Assembly (NCBI RefSeq): GCF_963676065.1
Contig: NZ_OY780933.1
Location: forward strand, 2,264,001-2,328,000
Origin: Maridesulfovibrio sp.
GTDB taxonomy: Bacteria > Desulfobacterota > Desulfovibrionia > Desulfovibrionales > Desulfovibrionaceae
DNA length: 64,000 nucleotides
Reading direction: 5' to 3'
The notes beneath the pieces were generated by a model. That model saw only the letters and a list, made by a program, of their open reading frames with translations. It had not been told where the DNA came from and searched no databases. Positions within the stretch are counted from its first letter, which is position 1. Each line of letters starts with the position of its first letter. Made by a program: the position numbers and the translations under genes. Below are positions 16,840-26,210 of the stretch, one piece after another.

Positions 16840-18543
16840 ATGCAAGAGATAATGTTAGATTCAAATAATCTTAAAGAGATGGCTTCTGAAGCCGATGAAC
16901 TTCTATTAGCCAAAAAGCATAGTAAAATTGAAGAATTACTAGAAAGGTATCAGAGAGTTAACTACGTTTTTGAAAGCCTATCCGATGAAGCTCAGTTTTA
17001 CTATACTTTAGGGAATTGTTCTCAAGAGTTATTTAATTATCATAATCTCGACTGGTTTTCGGATAAATTAAGTAAAGCTGTTATCTTTTTTCGAAAGGCT
17101 TTATATGTCGTTCGCCAGATAGATTTTCCTTCTGAAGCAGAACGATATCTTAAAAGTTGTATTGCGACTAATTTAGGTAACAATTTGAGTTCGCAAGGTC
17201 GTGCATTTTGTTGCATCCCATTTTGGGATGATGCTTTAAAATATTTTGAAAACCCTGTAGCAATTATTTCTAAAGCTCAGAATGAATTATTCATCGCAGA
17301 TGTTCTTTATGATCAAGGTCATAGAGCGTTTCACTACTTTGCGGCTTACCAATTAATTAACTTGGGGCTTAAGTCTCAGGATCAACTTTATCCTGAGCAA
17401 AAATTGGCTTATTCAAAAGAAAGTCAGTTTATAAAATTTAAAGAATGGTTTGAAGTAAATTATAGACTAGAAGATTTTGAATATTTTGAAACATATGAGG
17501 GGGAATGTGTTACAAGAAAAGAGAAGGAATATTTGAGATGGTGCGGAGATAATAAACTTTTTATAAATGATTTAAATGATGTGTCGTGTTTTGAAATTGC
17601 TTATCAAGATATTTTGAGTCTTCCTTCTTTTTCGTATGACATTAACACTGCATTAACGATGCATGAAAAGCTGATGTACCATGGTAATTTTGATGAATTG
17701 AAAAATGATTATTGCTATGCTCGTTACTTGGTTTTTACAGCTCGAAATATACCTAGTGAACAAAAACATTTTTCCAACTCAACTTATCCACATATTGAGG
17801 ACATGTCACACTCAATAACGAATCTCAAAGCTAGTCATTACAAAAGTGCATTTAAGACACTTTACTCTCTTTTCGATAAAATAGCGTATTTTATGCATCG
17901 TTTCTGTGATTTAAACGACATTGGTGATGATCACAAGGTTGATTTTGATAAAGTCTTCAAGGATCTAAAAAGTAGAAAGAAGTGGAAGCCGCACACAAAG
18001 CTTAAAAGTAGCCATAATTGTTTTATCCATGCTCTATTTTTTATATTGAAAGATATACGTGACGTGGATGGTTCTACTGTGCATCGCTACCTTGATCCTG
18101 ATGCACAAGAATTCTTTAAGATAAGGAATTTCATTGAACATCGTTCTTTGAAGATTGTTGACGATTTTGGTTACACACTGCTCCAGTCAGATAAAGACCT
18201 AAAGGAGGCAGAACTTGATAAATTAGAGGTTCTTATAAATGATTTGACGGCGCAGATTGTAGAGTTAAACCGTAAGATTGATGAAACAAAATCAGATCAA
18301 AGTGAAGAAGTTGAAATTCTTGAAATGAAGTTAGAACAAGCTTTGTTGAAAAAGCATGAGAAGAAAAAACTTTCGTCACATTCTATGCTCATTTCTGAAA
18401 GCGAATTTAAGTCAAGACTTATGACCTTAATGAGACTGGTTCGAAACTCGATTATGTATCTTTCCTTAGCAATTCATGCCGAAGAGCAAAACAAACCAGA
18501 TGATGGTAAAGTGCTCATTCCTAGCACGCTTTTTTTTAAATGA
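16840..18543 (+). CDS. LA2681-like HEPN-domain protein (candidate defence RNase)
   Basis: 567 residues. The N-terminal ~190 residues look like degenerate TPR helices. The C-terminal part (about 320-560) matches the LA2681-like HEPN group: S-H-Y-K-S-A-F-K-T-L-Y-S-L-F-D-K-I, and the HEPN catalytic R-x4-H as R-N-F-I-E-H-R near residue 428. HEPN proteins with this motif are usually metal-independent RNases that act on tRNA or mRNA during phage infection or toxin-antitoxin action. A coiled coil (residues 450-510) separates two parts of the domain. The gene is very AT-rich, and stands alone between the mobilisation genes and the convergent kinase gene. No antitoxin-like partner is seen next to it. 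Confidence 0.75.
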   Translation: MQEIMLDSNNLKEMASEADELLLAKKHSKIEELLERYQRVNYVFESLSDEAQFYYTLGNCSQELFNYHNLDWFSDKLSKAVIFFRKALYVVRQIDFPSEAERYLKSCIATNLGNNLSSQGRAFCCIPFWDDALKYFENPVAIISKAQNELFIADVLYDQGHRAFHYFAAYQLINLGLKSQDQLYPEQKLAYSKESQFIKFKEWFEVNYRLEDFEYFETYEGECVTRKEKEYLRWCGDNKLFINDLNDVSCFEIAYQDILSLPSFSYDINTALTMHEKLMYHGNFDELKNDYCYARYLVFTARNIPSEQKHFSNSTYPHIEDMSHSITNLKASHYKSAFKTLYSLFDKIAYFMHRFCDLNDIGDDHKVDFDKVFKDLKSRKKWKPHTKLKSSHNCFIHALFFILKDIRDVDGSTVHRYLDPDAQEFFKIRNFIEHRSLKIVDDFGYTLLQSDKDLKEAELDKLEVLINDLTAQIVELNRKIDETKSDQSEEVEILEMKLEQALLKKHEKKKLSSHSMLISESEFKSRLMTLMRLVRNSIMYLSLAIHAEEQNKPDDGKVLIPSTLFFK

Positions 18544-18628
18544 GTTGTATTAGTTTCGACTTGATCTGATATTATCTCTAGAAAAGTAGAAACCTATAAA
18601 TTAAAAAAGAGCAATAGTCTGGGAGCAA

Positions 18629-18659
18629 GTAGCCATTGCTAACGGGGGCTACCTTTTTT
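18629..18659 (+). terminator. Terminator between the HEPN and kinase genes
   Basis: GTAGCC (18629-18634) pairs with GGCTAC (18647-18652), followed by CTTTTTT. It lies between the convergent genes and would stop the HEPN transcript. Confidence 0.65.
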
Positions 18660-18744
18660 AGCCACCATTGTGGATCTAAGTCTCAGATTACAGTCCGCAC
18701 CTGCAATTTTTTGAAAATATTAATGGGCTTGTAATGCATGAAAA

Positions 18745-19812
18745 TTATCCTGTAACCACCCATTGTGTAAATCTTTTCTTAAGAGATTCTAGTTGCTTTG
18801 GGCTTAGCTTCTTACCTTTATAGGCGGATATTTTTACTTCTCTATTGGTTTCTTTGTTTTTTTTGAACGTCATAAAGTCAAATAAGTTATGCCCTATTGT
18901 GTTTACTTGAAAACGAAATTCATACTTTTCTTGATGTCCAATGTAGTTGCCAGATTCGTCAGTTGTCCAGTAACCTTTGTAATTTATTCTTTCTAATGCT
19001 CGACGCATATCAAGAGCTGATTTGTAGCGTTTATTAGGGAGGGGAGTAATCGCCTTGTTTATAATCTTTTTTAAACTTTGTGGTACAAAAAAATGGTAAT
19101 CATTAGTTGAAATGATTTTGCCATTTTTTACACGCTCATTAAACTTCGACTCTCCGCATTTTTCAAACGTATTTTTGATTGCACCAATGCTGCTAATTAA
19201 CCGAAATAAAGTTAAACCTACTTGGTATACATCTGTTTGCGAATTTACGTTGTTTGAAGTGAGTGTCTCAGGAGCTACATGGCACTTATAAAAACCTTCA
19301 TGATGAACTGGTTCTCCCTCGCTAGAAACACAAGAAATACCATAATCAGTAAGAATTCCTTGTCCTGTTGCGCCCATAAGAATATTTTGAGGCTTTATAT
19401 CATTATGAAATAAATTATTTTCATGCAAATATTCAAGGCCTCTCAAAATGTCCCTAGTCGTGGATAGAGCTTTTGGTATTTGCATAAAATTAGCAGCATT
19501 TAGCTTGGAAATAATGGAGCCTTCAGCGTGGTAGTCCATAGCGATGATAACGAGGTTTGTATTATTGTGCCTGACTACATCAGCGTAGTGCATCTTTACT
19601 AAGTTCGCATGTTCTAAACAATTGCCTATACGAGCTTCTTTTAGGCGTGCATCAATTGTCGCGTTTTCAGGAAGTATTTTAACAGCCACCTCTCGAGAAA
19701 TAGTTTGGTCTTCTGCTAACCACACTTGACCAAAGCTACCCCCTCCAATACGCTGTTTTAACTTATATTTGTATATTGTTTCATCTGCTTTTATGTTTAA
19801 ATTGTGTGGCAT
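18745..19812 (-). CDS. Eukaryotic-like Ser/Thr protein kinase
   Basis: 355 residues. Kinase domain about 15-265: G-loop I-G-G-G-S-F-G-Q-V, the ATP lysine in V-A-V-K-I-L, the catalytic loop H-N-D-I-K-P-Q-N (HND instead of HRD), a D-Y-G in place of DFG, and A-P-E. All catalytic residues remain (Asp, Asn, Asp, Lys), so activity is likely. No transmembrane helix or PASTA repeat; the last 90 residues are a basic unknown domain. Its start overlaps the stop of the preceding small gene (TAATG), so they are expressed together. It sits beside AbiE and HEPN genes. Kinases in such settings (PglW, Stk2) mediate phage defence, so a sensor or effector-activator role is inferred. Confidence 0.88.
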   Translation of the reverse strand: MPHNLNIKADETIYKYKLKQRIGGGSFGQVWLAEDQTISREVAVKILPENATIDARLKEARIGNCLEHANLVKMHYADVVRHNNTNLVIIAMDYHAEGSIISKLNAANFMQIPKALSTTRDILRGLEYLHENNLFHNDIKPQNILMGATGQGILTDYGISCVSSEGEPVHHEGFYKCHVAPETLTSNNVNSQTDVYQVGLTLFRLISSIGAIKNTFEKCGESKFNERVKNGKIISTNDYHFFVPQSLKKIINKAITPLPNKRYKSALDMRRALERINYKGYWTTDESGNYIGHQEKYEFRFQVNTIGHNLFDFMTFKKNKETNREVKISAYKGKKLSPKQLESLKKRFTQWVVTG

Positions 19813-20276
19813 TATTTAGTTATTCCTACCCATGCAGCTGCTGTGGCATCTGCCATTTGGTTGTCCCAATTAATGTTTGTTTTCCCAATATTATTTTCTG
19901 CATATGATTTAATTTTTTTAGAATTCATCCCTTTCTGTATGGATGCATAAATAACTGATTTTAATTGTTTGTTTTGTTGTTTAGCTGCAAGCATAACTAT
20001 AGCATCTAAGTTAGTAGAATATCTGGATGTAGAATTGTCTTTGCCTAAAAATTGATTTGCCTTAATTACTACTTTTGTTATGTGAGGAAAGTCTCGAAAA
20101 ATACGAATAAGCTCATCATAAAACCAAATTATTTTGTTTTCAATGGTGTCGCAATCCTTCGGAAAATTTAATTTATTTTCACTGTCAGTGTTAACGAATG
20201 TTGTATCTTGATCATTTTTTTCTAAAATAGCATATCGTACACACTTTGAAGATGTCCTAATTCCAAGTACTTGCAT
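19812..20276 (-). CDS. RNase H-fold (RuvC/DUF3010-like) protein paired with the kinase
   Basis: 154 residues. The order of elements suggests an RNase H-like fold: a first strand V-L-G-I-R-T-S-S-K-C-V-R-Y-A-I-L, a mid-protein strand V-V-I-K-A-N, and a last helix with M-A-D-A-T-A-A-A-W that resembles the C-terminal D-x-A-D-A motif of RuvC-type resolvases. The first acidic residue normally found in strand 1 is not there (G-I-R), so catalysis is doubtful; a scaffold or substrate role is possible. It is translationally coupled to the kinase. DUF3010-like is my best guess from length and pattern. No promoter is obvious in the 78-bp gap to the AbiEii gene upstream. Confidence 0.5.
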   Translation of the reverse strand: MQVLGIRTSSKCVRYAILEKNDQDTTFVNTDSENKLNFPKDCDTIENKIIWFYDELIRIFRDFPHITKVVIKANQFLGKDNSTSRYSTNLDAIVMLAAKQQNKQLKSVIYASIQKGMNSKKIKSYAENNIGKTNINWDNQMADATAAAWVGITK

Positions 20277-20354
20277 GGTTTTCCTTGTTTTAATTTCGAT
20301 GTAAATTCAGTAATAAGGTATTCGCCATGTTGCTGTATATAGTTTTTACGTTTT

Positions 20355-21323
20355 TTAGTCTGTTTCTGCAAAATTTTTCGCCATTATTTCTAACGCCCTC
20401 AACACATCCCCCTCCGCAGGCAATTCCCCATAAACAATAGCCCCAAGTCCATCCCGATACGCAGAACTTAACGATTCCCATACATTCTCCGTGTCAGCAA
20501 AAATAGGGCATTCGGCAATATCCATGTCTATCCATTTGGCATCTCCAACCGGGGCTTCCTGATCATATTTCCGCACTATTTCCAGTAGTTCATGAAAGGC
20601 AGGAGAGTTTACGAATGTTTGAATTTCTTTCCTCTGCATAAGCTGATGGATGTCGTAGATATGCCTGATTTTCTGGCGCAGAGATTCGATCGGAGTTTCG
20701 CTGCATGATGCTTTGACTATTGCCATGATTTTTTCAGTGAAGGTCCTCTCAAGGCAGAGAACTTGAAACGGGAAAGGCTGAAGGTCAAATTGCTTTATAA
20801 TTTCATCTTGTCCACGGCTTTTCAGAAAGTCGTGAATATAAGTAGAAATTGGCATGGGCTGAGCTGGTGACGGATGGGCGAAGGCATTTACTTCCAACAA
20901 AATTTTATTTGAAACAGACCCAAATGTTCCATCGAATGACTTTGGGTACGAATAGTAGATCTTACGGATCATGGAACCTTTGCTGCTACCTTCCAGTTCT
21001 TCTTTTAAATCAATACTCGCTACTGTGGTGATTCTTTTGAGTAGTTTTTTTGTCTGGTTAGCGGGCTGGTTCTTGTCTGTAATGACGGCAAGGTCAACAT
21101 CTTCTGAAAAGCGTTCGATACATCCGTATGCTTTGGAAAGTGAAGTCCCGCCTTTGAAAACGGTAACATCTGCAAGGTCTGTCTGGGCAATGCGATAAAG
21201 AGCCAATGTCAGCCAGTAATCTTTTTCAATGAAGATATTTTGCAGGCGGTGGTGCTCTGCGGTGGCCTGTATTGCGTCTTTAAAAAGTTCTTCGGATTCG
21301 TGAAGCTTCACACTATACCCCAT
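20355..21323 (-). CDS. AbiEii-type nucleotidyltransferase toxin
   Basis: 322 residues. The nucleotidyltransferase signature K-G-G-T-S-L-S-K-A-Y-G...S-E-D-V-D-L-A (GG[ST]...DxD) is at about residues 58-77, preceded by the family's I-F-I-E-K-D-Y-W-L-T. The central and C-terminal helices fit AbiEii/AbiGii (DUF1814). These proteins add nucleotides to tRNA acceptor ends or otherwise block growth, giving abortive infection or type IV toxin-antitoxin behaviour. The gene overlaps the 3' end of the AbiEi-like gene by 16 bases, the standard pairing. Confidence 0.88.
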   Translation of the reverse strand: MGYSVKLHESEELFKDAIQATAEHHRLQNIFIEKDYWLTLALYRIAQTDLADVTVFKGGTSLSKAYGCIERFSEDVDLAVITDKNQPANQTKKLLKRITTVASIDLKEELEGSSKGSMIRKIYYSYPKSFDGTFGSVSNKILLEVNAFAHPSPAQPMPISTYIHDFLKSRGQDEIIKQFDLQPFPFQVLCLERTFTEKIMAIVKASCSETPIESLRQKIRHIYDIHQLMQRKEIQTFVNSPAFHELLEIVRKYDQEAPVGDAKWIDMDIAECPIFADTENVWESLSSAYRDGLGAIVYGELPAEGDVLRALEIMAKNFAETD

Positions 21324-22051
21324 GCCTTTTTATTTTTCAGAATCGTTTCAGATATCGGTAATTTGTATTTCGTATATGGATTCAAACTCGCACGTAATGA
21401 CTCGATCAGAAAGGGTTTAGCTAACCCTTCAGGAATGGTTTCGCAAAGGCATCCGCAAAGGGCTCGAACCATGGGAGGGTATGCTTTCGCAAACTCAACC
21501 AGTCTTTTCAATTCTCCTTCTGTAAGGTCTTTCATCTTTCTCCCGACCGCAGCAACAATTTCGTCCGGTGTGCAATCCTGAGCTTTCTTGATGAACCTTA
21601 GAGCTTCGAGCTGCTCTATCAGTGGGATGTCTTCTTTCTCTATTGATGAAACATAACTGCGTACGAACTGGACTTGAAGTTTGCCTACAGTTTGTTTTTT
21701 TCTAGGAATGATACTCGCAATGGTTAGAGTGTTCGGAACCTGCGTGGCTATCTGGAGCTTGAGATATACTGACTGTCCGGTGAGAATCCCGGTAATCCTA
21801 TCGTCTTTGCGTGTCAGGAAGGAAATAAGTTCCTCGTCAGAAGGGCTGATTTGTCCAAAAATGGTTTCCTTGGGGCGATAGAAAGTCCCTTTCGCCTGCC
21901 GGATTAAAACCTGCTTTTTTACCAGACGTTCCAAAGCCTTTGCCAGAGCTTGTGGCTTGCTTTTCTGCAAGTCTCTAAAGTCCTGATAAGTGATGATCTT
22001 CCCCGGTGGGATTGATTCTATATAGTTATTTATCTGCGCTGAAACTTGCAT
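21308..22051 (-). CDS. AbiEi-like antitoxin/transcriptional regulator (DUF6088 type)
   Basis: 247 residues. The N-terminal ~65 residues form a winged helix-turn-helix (I-I-T-Y-Q-D-F-R-D-L...A-L-A-K-A-L-E-R-L-V-K-K), followed by the strand-rich segment with G-T-F-Y-R-P-K typical of AbiEi/DUF6088 regulators. It is the first gene of the two-gene unit and overlaps the toxin by 16 bases. By analogy with AbiEi it should repress its own promoter, which would lie in the AT-rich 235-bp gap (22052-22286), and counteract the toxin. Confidence 0.82.
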   Translation of the reverse strand: MQVSAQINNYIESIPPGKIITYQDFRDLQKSKPQALAKALERLVKKQVLIRQAKGTFYRPKETIFGQISPSDEELISFLTRKDDRITGILTGQSVYLKLQIATQVPNTLTIASIIPRKKQTVGKLQVQFVRSYVSSIEKEDIPLIEQLEALRFIKKAQDCTPDEIVAAVGRKMKDLTEGELKRLVEFAKAYPPMVRALCGCLCETIPEGLAKPFLIESLRASLNPYTKYKLPISETILKNKKAWGIV

Positions 22052-22286
22052 GATTTAATCCGCTCCTGAAATTAAGATATTCTCCTTTTGTTATTTGTCA
22101 AGTTTTTAGTGGTTAAAACATGACAAGATGATGCTATTTATCCTTAGTCCTCAGGGTAAATGATAATTAAAAATATTCTTTAAAAAAACATTTTTTCATT
22201 TAGATAAGCATAATACCTAACCCCGAAAAAGGGTTTACATTCTATTGAATGCAGCCTCTTAACGAACTCATGAAAAACAGTAAAAA

Positions 22287-25200
22287 TTATTTTGGGTTCA
22301 TCACTTTTTTTAGTTTTATTTCTTCAACACCACAATAAAGCACAGGCACTACAAATACGGTAAGTATGGCAATAGTCATGCCTCCGAATGATGGAATTGC
22401 CATAGGAACCATAATATCTGATCCGCGACCTGTTGAGGTTAGGATAGGGAGTAGTGCAAGGATAGTAGTTGCCGAGGTCATCAGAGCCGGGCGGATTCTT
22501 CTTTGTGCTCCTTTAATGATAGCCTGCTTGATTTGGGGAATGCTGGTAGCTTTACGTTCATTTTTAGTTTCATCCAGATAGGTTGCCATGATAACTCCAT
22601 CGTCCGAGGCTATGCCGAATAGAGCTAAAAAACCGACCCAAATGGCAACACTTAAGTTGATGGGAGCTACCTGAAATAATTCGCGCATGGGTGTGTTAAA
22701 TACGGTAAAATGCATAAACCACGGTTGACCGTACATCCATACCATAAGAAATCCGCCGGACCATGCAACGAAAATGCCTGAAAAGACCATTAGAGTTGTT
22801 GCTAGGGATTTGAACTGTAAATATAAAATAAGTACTATGAACATCAGTGCCAGTGGCAGGATTATAGCAAGTTTCTTTTGTGCTCTGATCTGATTTTCAT
22901 AACTACCTGCAAATTCGTATGAAACTCCGGCAGGAATAGTCAGCTCGCCTGATTTAATTTTAGAATTAAGAAAAGTCTGAGTCTGCTCAACTACATCCAC
23001 TTCGGCAAACCCTGGTTTTTTGTCGAACAGTACGTAGCCGACCAGAAATGTATCTTCACTTTTGATGACCTGCGGTCCGCGAATATATTTTATCTCTGCC
23101 AGTTGGCTGAGCGGGATTTGTTCTCCGGCCGGAGTGCTTACAAGAATATTGCCGAGATTATCTATGTTATCGCGCAGCTCTCTCATGTAGCGAACCCTGA
23201 CAGGATAACGTTCACGACCTTCGACAGTCGTTGTCACTACCTTACCGCCGACAGCCACTTCAATAACATCCTGTACCTGTGAAAGCATAATTCCATATCT
23301 TGCAATGGCTTCACGATCGATAACAATTTCAAGGTATGGTTTACCCACGATGCGGTCGGCAATAACGGCTTCCGGCTGTATTGACCCTACCTGCTTGAGC
23401 AGTCTTTCCAGATCAAGAGCTACTTTTTCCAGTGTTTCCAGATTTGGGCCTTTAACTTTGATGCCCATGGGAGCTCGCATGCCGGATTGCAGCATTACAA
23501 TTCTTGCGGCTATTGGTTGCAGTTTCGGCGCGGAAGTTACTCCGGGGATTTTAGCTGCTTTGACTATTTCATCCCATATATCATCCGGAGAAGTTATACC
23601 TTTCCAGCTCTTGCGTTTTGGATTCAGCTCTGGACTAAGGGCAGATCGCCAAATTCTGAAAGGTTTACCATTTTCATCAGGAATAAGTTCTCCATTGTCG
23701 TCTCTAGCATAGTATCCTTGCACTAAATAGGGATATCCGTCCTTTGCCGGAACAAGGTCACCTTTGACATTGCGAAAGTAGTCTTTTTGATCGGGGTCAT
23801 ATTTAAAACGGAGTCTCTCTCCTGATTTACTAACAACATATTCGGATTTATAATTAATGACAGTTTCGATCATGGAAATAGGCGCTGGATCGAGAGGCGT
23901 TTCTGCTCTTCCGAGTTTGCCAACGGCCGATTCCACTTCTGGAATAGATTGAATCATCATATCCTGTTTACGCAGAACATCATGAGCTTCGCCTATGGAT
24001 GCATGCGGCATAGTGGTGGGCATGAACAAAAATGCGCCTTCATCAAGGTCCGGCATAAATTCCTTACCTAAGCCGGGGAAAGTGTGAGCCAGTTTGATGT
24101 ACGGAGCAGAGGTTCTGATTGTGTCAGGTAGGAATGATGTAAGATTGCCGAAGCCAAGCCAGATAGACATTCCCAACGCAATGATAAAAGTTGGCAGAGA
24201 TAAAAAGAGTAATTTATGATTAAGGCACCATCCAAGCATTCTGGCGTAGTTGTAACGGAATAATTCGAAAAAGAGCATTAAACTTCCGATAATTAAGGCT
24301 ACAAAAGCATAATTATTGCTCATGCCTTTTTCCGGTCCGAGCGGCAGCCACGAACTTGTAAGAACGGAGGCGACCAAACCTACAATTACCCATGTTTCTG
24401 CATACCCTATAAATTTATGAGTCTTCGCAGGAACAAATGGCAATATAAAGTGCTTTATACCCAGATAAATAAAGAAAATTCCAACCCACCATTTCAGTAT
24501 TATGGAAAGAGTAATTCCAGAAAGGATGTAGAGGGCCGAACGAATATAAGATTGCTTCCCCTTGGCAAATTTTTTACGCGCAGTGAACAGAAGTTGAGCT
24601 AAAGGCGGTAAAACCGTCAAAGCTACAATGATGGAGGACAGTAACGCGAAAGTTTTCGTATAAGCTAATGGTTTGAATAGTTTTCCTTCGGCTCCGTCCA
24701 TGGCAAATACAGGCATAAAGCTGACGATTGTAGTGGCAACAGCAGTCATTACTGCGCTGCCGACTTCTGTTGTTCCATCGTAAATAAGCTTAAGGCGGCT
24801 GACTCCCTCTTCTGCCGTTTCGAGCTTTTTCAGTATGTTTTCACAGATGATAATCCCCATGTCGACCATGGTTCCGATTGCAATTGCAATTCCTGATAGA
24901 GCTACAATGTTTGCATCAACTTTGAAGACTCTCATACCCATAAAGCTCATGAGTACGGCAAGAGGCAATAATGAAGAAATAAGTAATGAACTTTTAAGGT
25001 GCATGACCGCAATAAGGACTACAATGATAGTAATCAGTATTTCTTCAGTCAGGGCTGTGTTAAGCGTGCCGAGGGTCTCATGAATCAAGTTTGAGCGGTC
25101 ATAAAAAGGAACAATCGTCAGTTTACTTTTTGTCCCGTCCGGCAGAATCTTTGAGGGTAATCCCGGTGAAATAGCTTTTATCTTGCTTTTGATATTATCA

Positions 25201-26198
25201 ATTACCTGCAGTGGATTTTCGCCATAGCGGACAACTGCAACTCCGCCGACAACTTCTGCACCGCCTTTATCCAGAACTCCACGACGCAGGGCCGGACCTT
25301 CAGCCACCCGCGCGACATCGCGAACATGAATAGGGATGTTATTTACAACTTTAACAACTGAGCTTTCAATATCAGATATCTTTTTGATGAACCCGATACC
25401 TCTGATGACATATTCAGCGTTGTTAATTTCGATAGTACGTGCGCCAACATCAAGGTTGGAATTTTTTACAGCGCGATATACTTCGCTAAGAGTTACATTC
25501 GCAGCTCTCATTGCATCGGGATCGACATCAATCTGATACTCTTTTACAAAGCCTCCGACAGAAGCCACTTCGCTTACTCCTTCAGCAGAGAGCAGCGCGT
25601 AGCGGACATACCAATCCTGTGTTGAGCGCAATTCATCAAGGTCCCACCCTCCGGTGGGATTGCCGTCAGGGTCGCGTCCTTCAATTGTGTACCAATATAC
25701 CTGACCTAAGGCCGTTGCATCAGGCCCCAGAGATGGTTTTATACCCGCTGGGAGAGTTCCAGCCGGAAGACTGTTAAGCTTTTCGAGCAACCGTGAACGG
25801 GACCAGTAAAAGTCTACATCTTCTTTAAAAATGACGTAAATTGTTGAGAAACCGAACATGGAGTAACTGCGAACGGTCTTTACTCCGGGCACACCGAGCA
25901 GGGCCACGGTCAGCGGATAACTTATCTGATCTTCCACATCCTGAGGGGAACGACCAAGCCATTTGGTGAAAATAATCTGCTGATTCTCACCGATATCAGG
26001 AATTGCATCAACGGGGACGGGGGATCTGTCTATTCCGTCAATTTTCCAGTTGAAAGGCGCAGTATATATTCCCCCGCAAATGACCATAATCAAGAGGATG
26101 GCAACAATCAGTTTCTGCTCAAGGCAAAACAGTATGACCTTTTCTGTTAAGGTGCGGGGTACAGGGCGTTTTGGTTCAGGTTTTAAATTATCACTCAT
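22287..26198 (-). CDS. cusA: Heavy-metal RND efflux permease, CusA/CzcA family, enlarged
   Basis: 1303 residues against about 1040 for typical CusA. The RND hallmarks are present: a first TM helix near residue 35, the S-P-Q-D-V-E-D-Q-I porter start, V-A-L-L-G-V-P-G-V-K-T-V-R-S, and the proton-relay TM4 region A-I-G-T-M-V-D-M-G-I-I (D in TM4). The extra length comes from additional hydrophobic segments in the middle (about residues 550-650) and a long periplasmic insert with repeated D-x-N-G-x-P motifs (about 770-860). It exports monovalent (Cu+, Ag+) or divalent metals with CusB and CusC. It is last in a three-gene operon, 12 bases after cusB. The cation is inferred from the Met-rich neighbour gene. 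Confidence 0.9.
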   Translation of the reverse strand: MSDNLKPEPKRPVPRTLTEKVILFCLEQKLIVAILLIMVICGGIYTAPFNWKIDGIDRSPVPVDAIPDIGENQQIIFTKWLGRSPQDVEDQISYPLTVALLGVPGVKTVRSYSMFGFSTIYVIFKEDVDFYWSRSRLLEKLNSLPAGTLPAGIKPSLGPDATALGQVYWYTIEGRDPDGNPTGGWDLDELRSTQDWYVRYALLSAEGVSEVASVGGFVKEYQIDVDPDAMRAANVTLSEVYRAVKNSNLDVGARTIEINNAEYVIRGIGFIKKISDIESSVVKVVNNIPIHVRDVARVAEGPALRRGVLDKGGAEVVGGVAVVRYGENPLQVIDNIKSKIKAISPGLPSKILPDGTKSKLTIVPFYDRSNLIHETLGTLNTALTEEILITIIVVLIAVMHLKSSLLISSLLPLAVLMSFMGMRVFKVDANIVALSGIAIAIGTMVDMGIIICENILKKLETAEEGVSRLKLIYDGTTEVGSAVMTAVATTIVSFMPVFAMDGAEGKLFKPLAYTKTFALLSSIIVALTVLPPLAQLLFTARKKFAKGKQSYIRSALYILSGITLSIILKWWVGIFFIYLGIKHFILPFVPAKTHKFIGYAETWVIVGLVASVLTSSWLPLGPEKGMSNNYAFVALIIGSLMLFFELFRYNYARMLGWCLNHKLLFLSLPTFIIALGMSIWLGFGNLTSFLPDTIRTSAPYIKLAHTFPGLGKEFMPDLDEGAFLFMPTTMPHASIGEAHDVLRKQDMMIQSIPEVESAVGKLGRAETPLDPAPISMIETVINYKSEYVVSKSGERLRFKYDPDQKDYFRNVKGDLVPAKDGYPYLVQGYYARDDNGELIPDENGKPFRIWRSALSPELNPKRKSWKGITSPDDIWDEIVKAAKIPGVTSAPKLQPIAARIVMLQSGMRAPMGIKVKGPNLETLEKVALDLERLLKQVGSIQPEAVIADRIVGKPYLEIVIDREAIARYGIMLSQVQDVIEVAVGGKVVTTTVEGRERYPVRVRYMRELRDNIDNLGNILVSTPAGEQIPLSQLAEIKYIRGPQVIKSEDTFLVGYVLFDKKPGFAEVDVVEQTQTFLNSKIKSGELTIPAGVSYEFAGSYENQIRAQKKLAIILPLALMFIVLILYLQFKSLATTLMVFSGIFVAWSGGFLMVWMYGQPWFMHFTVFNTPMRELFQVAPINLSVAIWVGFLALFGIASDDGVIMATYLDETKNERKATSIPQIKQAIIKGAQRRIRPALMTSATTILALLPILTSTGRGSDIMVPMAIPSFGGMTIAILTVFVVPVLYCGVEEIKLKKVMNPK

Positions 26199-26210
26199 AG
26201 CTGTTACGCT

